Positions 59,916 through 64,000 of a stretch of DNA of 64,000 bases are shown one piece after another. Under the pieces are notes generated by a model that searched no databases, was not told the DNA's origin, and worked only from the letters and a program-made list of their open reading frames with translations. Every line of letters starts with the position of its first letter. Position 1 is the first letter of the stretch. Source of the DNA: an uncultured Mediterranea sp. (GTDB lineage: Bacteria > Bacteroidota > Bacteroidia > Bacteroidales > Bacteroidaceae); contig NZ_CABUOL010000003.1 of NCBI RefSeq assembly GCF_902493215.1, positions 62,001 through 126,000 of the forward strand. The letters are read 5' to 3'. Position numbers and translations under genes: made by a program.

Positions 59916-62615
59916 TTAAAAATTGTAGCTGACGCCTACTTCGAAGGCCGTACCTTCCTTGAAACGTTCCACTTCGACGTATTCGCCAGTCTTGGGTACT
60001 TCCTGTTTGAAGACCACTGCCCGGTTCAGCAGATCGCTTACCTGGAGGCGGGCACTGAAGTGACGGTTGAAGCTGTAGCTGGCATTGAAGTTCAGCGTAT
60101 GGACAGCCATCTGGTCGATATCGCCCAGCTGTGACACGCCGACCGCATGGATGCGCTTGCCCTGCAGGTTGTAGAGGAGCGACAGGTTGAGCTGACGTTC
60201 TTCATCGAAGCGGGGCGAGTAAGTAAGGTCGGCATTCAGCAGGATGGGCGAGGCTCCTTGCAACGAGCGGTCCTTGTTGGTGTAGGCACCGCCTTCGGGC
60301 AGTTTCACGTTGGTGTACATATAGGAGACGTTGGCACCCAGGCGCAGGTCGCGTACCAGCTGTTTGCGGAATTCGAGCTCCACGCCCGTCGCCATACCCT
60401 GGTCGGCATTCTGGAAAGAGTGCATGGTGGCTCCGCCCTGCAGCTTCTGGATACGTTCGATGGGGTTGTCGAGGAATTTGTAGTAAACCGTGGCCGAAAG
60501 CATGTCGCCGTTCTGGCCGAAGCGTTCGTAGCGCAGGTCGAAGTTGTAGTTGTAGCCGTTCTGCAGCTCCTCGTTACCGCGGATCTGTGCCGAACCGTAG
60601 GATTCCTGATAGAGGAAGGGAGCCATCTCGATGAACGAAGGGCGGGTCACGGTGCGCGAGAGCGACATACGCAGGTTGTTCCGCTCGTTCATGGTGTATT
60701 TCAGATTGACGGTGGGGAAGAAGTCGTTCTTGTTCAGGTCGCGGCGGCGCTGGTACTTCTGGTCACCTTCGATGGCGTATTCCACCCATTGCTTGGTCAG
60801 CTCATAGCGAAGGCCCACGTTGACGAGCAGGGAGCTGAGCGGATAGAAGTCCGTCTGGATGTAGCCCGCATAGATGTCCATACCGGCGCGGTAGGTATCG
60901 TGGGGCTGCATCTTGCGTTCGATGACGATGCTGCCGTTCTCCACATTCTCCTGATTGAGGAAGCCGTCGGTGTCGTAAATGTTGTCGATGGTGGGGTTCA
61001 GCTTGTTCACGTTGTAGTAGAAACGGGTACCCATATAGTCGCGGTCCTTGTTCTTGTAGGCCACACCCATCTTAATAAAGTTCTGTTCCGTCCAGTTGTA
61101 CTTCAGGTCGAGGTTGCCCACCCATTCCTCTTCGTTCAGTTCGCCGAAGTAGCGCATGGTTTCCTGGCGGTTCAGCTTGAAGAGCTGCAGGTTGCCGTCA
61201 TCGTCCTTGGTGAACATCACCTGTCGGCGGTCGGGTTCTTCACTGCCCGTCTTGCCATAGGAGCCTGCCCAGTTCAGTTCCCATTGGCTGCCCAGTTCAT
61301 GATAACCGTTCAGCTGATGGTTTTGCAGGGTATAGATGTGGGTGATGTCGTTGCTGCCCCACAGATTATGCCCTTCGGCGTCCACACCTTCGCGGTTCTG
61401 ATAGGAGTCGCTGGCATTGCGGGCATAGAAGAAGGTATAGCCGATACGGTCGTGCTGGCGCAGGGTATAGCCCACGGATGCCAGAGCTGCCATTTTCAGT
61501 GTAGAGGTGTATTCGTCGTAGGTGAAGTCGTTCTGTACGTTGCCTGTGGCTTCGAGTGTCTTGTAGAAGGCATCGTCCATCCGTTGGGTTTCGTTACTGA
61601 GGCTGAAAGAACCCAGTACACTCAAGGTCTGTTCGCCCACGGCGAAGTTGCGTCCGAAGCCCAGGTTACCTCCGAATTCGGGCAGGGCTGTACGCTTGTC
61701 CACATCGAAAGTGGTATTGAAGATGTTGTGTTGTGTTACATATTCGTCGAAGTCCAGCAGCGGCATGTCGTATATCTTTTCGTCGAGCGAGGGCGTCTTG
61801 AAGAGCGTACCGTCGCGGTCCATCTGGTAGAAGTCGCGTCCCAGGGTATTGAACCGTCCTCCAACATTGAAGCTGGCGGTCAGGAATTCGTCCGTTACGT
61901 TCTCCTTCGTACTGATATCAATGTGTGCACCGCTATAGTCGGCAAAAGCACTGGCATCATAGACCTTACTGACGGTGATGTTCTGTATCGTACTCGAGGG
62001 GAAGAGATCGAGCGGAATAAGCTTGTTGTCGGGATTGGGTGAGGCGATGGGAAGTCCGTTCAGTGTGGTGGAGCTGTAGCGGTCGCCCAATCCACGAACA
62101 ATGAGCTGTCCTGATTCGGCGATGGAGATACCTGTAATCTGTTTCACACCCTCCTGTACGTTGCCGATGCCCTTTAGACTCATCTCTTTGGCACCCAGAT
62201 TCTCAATGGCCAGTGTAGCTTTCTGTCGCTCGACCTGCAGGGCACGTTCGCCTTCCAGATTCTTTTTGGCCACGACAGATACCTCACTCAAGGTCTGGGC
62301 ATCCGTATCCATCTCGAAGTTCAGAACCGTTTCGCCCTTTACCTTTACCTGGCTGGCGTTGATATCCACATAGCCCACGTAGCGCACCACGAGATCGTAC
62401 ACGCCGTCGGGCACGTTGAGTGTATAGTTGCCGTCAATGTCGGCCACGGCACCTTGGGTGCTTCCGGCTATCTGTACGGTAGCTCCGGTCAGCGGTTCTT
62501 TTGTCTGTTTGTCTGTAATGGTTCCTTTGATGTTACCTGCCAAGGCAGTCATGGCAGAAAGGGTAAGGAACAAAATAAGGAAGAGAATTTTTCCCAAATC
62601 TGTTTTCATACTCAT
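59916..62615 (-). CDS. TonB-dependent receptor with CarboxypepD-reg domain
   Basis: An 899-residue outer-membrane receptor. Signal KILFLILFLTLSAMTALAG, then IKGTITDKQTKEPLTGATVQIAG, a plug (VQEGVKQITGISIAESGQLIVRGLGDRYSSTTLNGLPI), and a barrel ending in a C-terminal Phe (FEVGVSYNF). It is not SusC-like in length or partner. The ligand is unknown; ATG at 62609 is an alternative start. Confidence 0.92.
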   Translation of the reverse strand: MSMKTDLGKILFLILFLTLSAMTALAGNIKGTITDKQTKEPLTGATVQIAGSTQGAVADIDGNYTLNVPDGVYDLVVRYVGYVDINASQVKVKGETVLNFEMDTDAQTLSEVSVVAKKNLEGERALQVERQKATLAIENLGAKEMSLKGIGNVQEGVKQITGISIAESGQLIVRGLGDRYSSTTLNGLPIASPNPDNKLIPLDLFPSSTIQNITVSKVYDASAFADYSGAHIDISTKENVTDEFLTASFNVGGRFNTLGRDFYQMDRDGTLFKTPSLDEKIYDMPLLDFDEYVTQHNIFNTTFDVDKRTALPEFGGNLGFGRNFAVGEQTLSVLGSFSLSNETQRMDDAFYKTLEATGNVQNDFTYDEYTSTLKMAALASVGYTLRQHDRIGYTFFYARNASDSYQNREGVDAEGHNLWGSNDITHIYTLQNHQLNGYHELGSQWELNWAGSYGKTGSEEPDRRQVMFTKDDDGNLQLFKLNRQETMRYFGELNEEEWVGNLDLKYNWTEQNFIKMGVAYKNKDRDYMGTRFYYNVNKLNPTIDNIYDTDGFLNQENVENGSIVIERKMQPHDTYRAGMDIYAGYIQTDFYPLSSLLVNVGLRYELTKQWVEYAIEGDQKYQRRRDLNKNDFFPTVNLKYTMNERNNLRMSLSRTVTRPSFIEMAPFLYQESYGSAQIRGNEELQNGYNYNFDLRYERFGQNGDMLSATVYYKFLDNPIERIQKLQGGATMHSFQNADQGMATGVELEFRKQLVRDLRLGANVSYMYTNVKLPEGGAYTNKDRSLQGASPILLNADLTYSPRFDEERQLNLSLLYNLQGKRIHAVGVSQLGDIDQMAVHTLNFNASYSFNRHFSARLQVSDLLNRAVVFKQEVPKTGEYVEVERFKEGTAFEVGVSYNF

Positions 62616-62754
62616 CTTTTAAACGTTTCTTTTTTCCGCTGCAAAGATGAGGAGATGGGGTTACATGCGTGTTGCGCTGTGTGTACAAGTCTGTTTCGGA
62701 AAAGTTACGGGCGTATTACAAACCCGTCTGAACCCCTCAAACACCTATATAAGA

Positions 62755-62815
62755 TGAGTCGTATACTGATGTACCATGACTATACGACTCATGCCACATC
62801 AGTATACGACTCATG
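62755..62815 (-). promoter_or_regulatory. Triple GTATACGACTCAT motif upstream of the TonB receptor
   Basis: ATGAGTCGTATACTGATGT (62755-62773) and its perfect 19-base complement (62797-62815) flank a third copy, CTATACGACTCATG (62781-62794). It lies between the receptor and meaB, about 140 bases upstream of the receptor start; a weak -7-like box (CATCTTTG, minus strand) is at 62649-62642. It is either an operator or the terminator-like end of the meaB transcript. Confidence 0.6.
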
Positions 62816-62835
62816 TATGGTTTGTTTCGTCCCTG

Positions 62836-63945
62836 TTAAAGAGTTTTCCGCAAGTCCTCGAAATAGGTGTCGAGCAACGATTTGGCGGCAACAAACGAGG
62901 TAAGATTGCCCTGCAACACCTGCTGCTCACGGTCGGCCAGCATCGACTGGATTTTCGGATTGTGATAGAAACTGTCTTTCAGGTGTTCGTTGATGCTCTC
63001 GTACATCCAATATTTGCTTTGTTCGTTGCGACGGTAATCGAAATAACCGTTGGCCTTCACAAAGTCGATATACTGATAGACCATGTCCCAGATTTCTTTT
63101 ACTCCTATATTATAGAAGCCCGAATAGGTAAGTACCTGGGGTGTCCAGCCACTCTCGGGAGCCGGGAACAGATGGAGCGCATTGCGGAACTGTGCGGCGG
63201 CCAGACGGGCACGCTCCACATTGTCGCCGTCGGCCTTGTTGATGACAATGCCGTCGGCCATTTCCATGATGCCACGCTTGATGCCCTGCAATTCGTCGCC
63301 CGTACCGGCCAGCTGGATGAGCAGGAAGAAATCGACCATGGAGTGAACAGCCGTCTCGCTCTGTCCTACACCGACGGTCTCGACAAAAATCTTGTCGAAG
63401 CCTGCCGCCTCGCAGAGGATAATGGTCTCACGCGTCTTGCGCGCCACACCTCCCAGCGAACCTGCCGAAGGACTGGGGCGGATAAACGACTTGGGATGCA
63501 CGGAAAGTTTCTCCATACGGGTCTTGTCGCCCAAGATACTGCCCTTGCTACGCTCACTGCTGGGGTCGATGGCTAAAACCGCCAACTTACCACCATACTG
63601 TTCGAGCACATGGAGACCGAAAACATCAATTGAAGTACTCTTGCCTGCGCCAGGCACACCACTGATGCCTATGCGGACAGAGCTTCCCGAATAGGGCAGA
63701 CACTTCTCAATGACTTCCTGTGCCACGGCCTGATGTTCGGGCTTCACACTCTCGACCAACGTAACGGCCTGACTGAGAATGGTTACATCGCCTCCTACGA
63801 TGCCATCCACATATTCGGCTACGGAGAGTTCACGCTTCTTGCGGCGTGGACGGTCCTTCAGATAAGGATTTACGGATGACGGTTGCTCAACGCCGGCATT
63901 GACGGTCAAGCCCTTATAGGCTTCATTGTTTTCGGGATGTTCCAT
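62836..63945 (-). CDS. meaB: MeaB-family GTPase (methylmalonyl-CoA mutase chaperone)
   Basis: A 369-residue G3E GTPase. The P-loop GVPGAGKS is at residues 96-103. AIDPSSERSKGSILGDKTRM, ETVGVGQSE and NKADGD are the further nucleotide motifs of MeaB/ArgK proteins, which load and protect adenosylcobalamin on methylmalonyl-CoA mutase. The mutase genes are not in this window. It starts 2 bases after the stop of the DUF1573 gene. Confidence 0.95.
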   Translation of the reverse strand: MEHPENNEAYKGLTVNAGVEQPSSVNPYLKDRPRRKKRELSVAEYVDGIVGGDVTILSQAVTLVESVKPEHQAVAQEVIEKCLPYSGSSVRIGISGVPGAGKSTSIDVFGLHVLEQYGGKLAVLAIDPSSERSKGSILGDKTRMEKLSVHPKSFIRPSPSAGSLGGVARKTRETIILCEAAGFDKIFVETVGVGQSETAVHSMVDFFLLIQLAGTGDELQGIKRGIMEMADGIVINKADGDNVERARLAAAQFRNALHLFPAPESGWTPQVLTYSGFYNIGVKEIWDMVYQYIDFVKANGYFDYRRNEQSKYWMYESINEHLKDSFYHNPKIQSMLADREQQVLQGNLTSFVAAKSLLDTYFEDLRKTL

Positions 63946-63947
63946 AG

Positions 63948-64000
63948 TTATTTGGCTTTAATGTTGATGGTTACTTTCGGATGGGTCGGGTCGTTGGTTA
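63948..64000 (-). CDS. C-terminal end of a DUF1573-like protein (partial)
   Basis: The last 16 codons on the minus strand read TNDPTHPKVTINIKAK before TAA. The TNDPxHPxVTI ending is typical of DUF1573 domain proteins of Bacteroidetes, which are exported and of unknown role. The rest of the gene is outside the window. Confidence 0.6.
   Translation of the reverse strand, partial: TNDPTHPKVTINIKAK

Noticed and set aside
1..64000. tRNA or rRNA genes
   Set aside because: I saw no tRNA-like T-loop/acceptor pattern or rRNA sequence on either strand; a covariance-model scan would be decisive.

Overview
The window comes from a member of the Bacteroidota, most likely a Bacteroidales/Bacteroidaceae gut-type genome of moderately high GC. 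The evidence is the LpxC-FabZ fusion, a SusC/SusD pair, a TPR-type membrane regulator, an 11-gene complex I operon without nuoEFG, many lipoproteins, and promoters that fit the Bacteroides -7 consensus TAnnTTTG. No species can be named from sequence alone. I found no rRNA, tRNA or CRISPR array.

Layout. 1-4290 (+): lipid A genes lpxD (partial), lpxC-fabZ and lpxA, then a PRiA4b-ORF3-like gene and miaA. 4310-7966 (-): an Ntn-type hydrolase and a GH3 glycosidase. 8347-16055 (-): a six-gene operon starting with a BlaI/MecI repressor, followed by two TlpA-like thioredoxins, an M56/BlaR1-like protease fused to TonB-type domains, a third TlpA protein and a 6-bladed propeller lipoprotein. 16392-17712 (+): a hemerythrin protein overlapping a LuxR-type regulator whose receiver domain has lost its phospho-acceptor. 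18035-24836 (-): porin, imelysin, di-heme lipoprotein and a ResB-CcsA cytochrome c maturation fusion, which may together form an iron or redox system. 24948-28889 (-): SPFH protein, membrane proteins, alpha/beta hydrolase and a small ribbon-helix-helix protein. 29809-43374 (+): dxs, trkA and nuoA-B-CD-H-I-J-K-L-M-N.

43383-50022: a TPR membrane regulator divergent from susC/susD. 50422-54936: an AT-richer accessory stretch with a decayed coding fragment, a DUF5077/DUF3472 gene, a dispersed repeat, and an AlwI-like restriction endonuclease with a Dam-class methylase. 55191-58369 (+): an ABC-type AAA ATPase and a DUF4435 (TOPRIM-like) protein, the same domain pair as the PARIS anti-phage system, followed by a MscS channel. 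58613-62615 (-): a beta-helix lipoprotein and a TonB-dependent receptor. 62836-64000 (-): meaB and the tail of a DUF1573 gene.

The non-coding DNA is unusually structured. At least four families of dispersed inverted repeats lie between genes. One is a purine-rich/pyrimidine-rich short-word family that has extended the C-termini of three proteins. Another is a hairpin family whose two copies covary. Several promoters carry repeated operator-like motifs. The most notable is a GGTA-based motif shared by the porin promoter and an orphan promoter beside the hemerythrin/LuxR pair, which may drive a small RNA.
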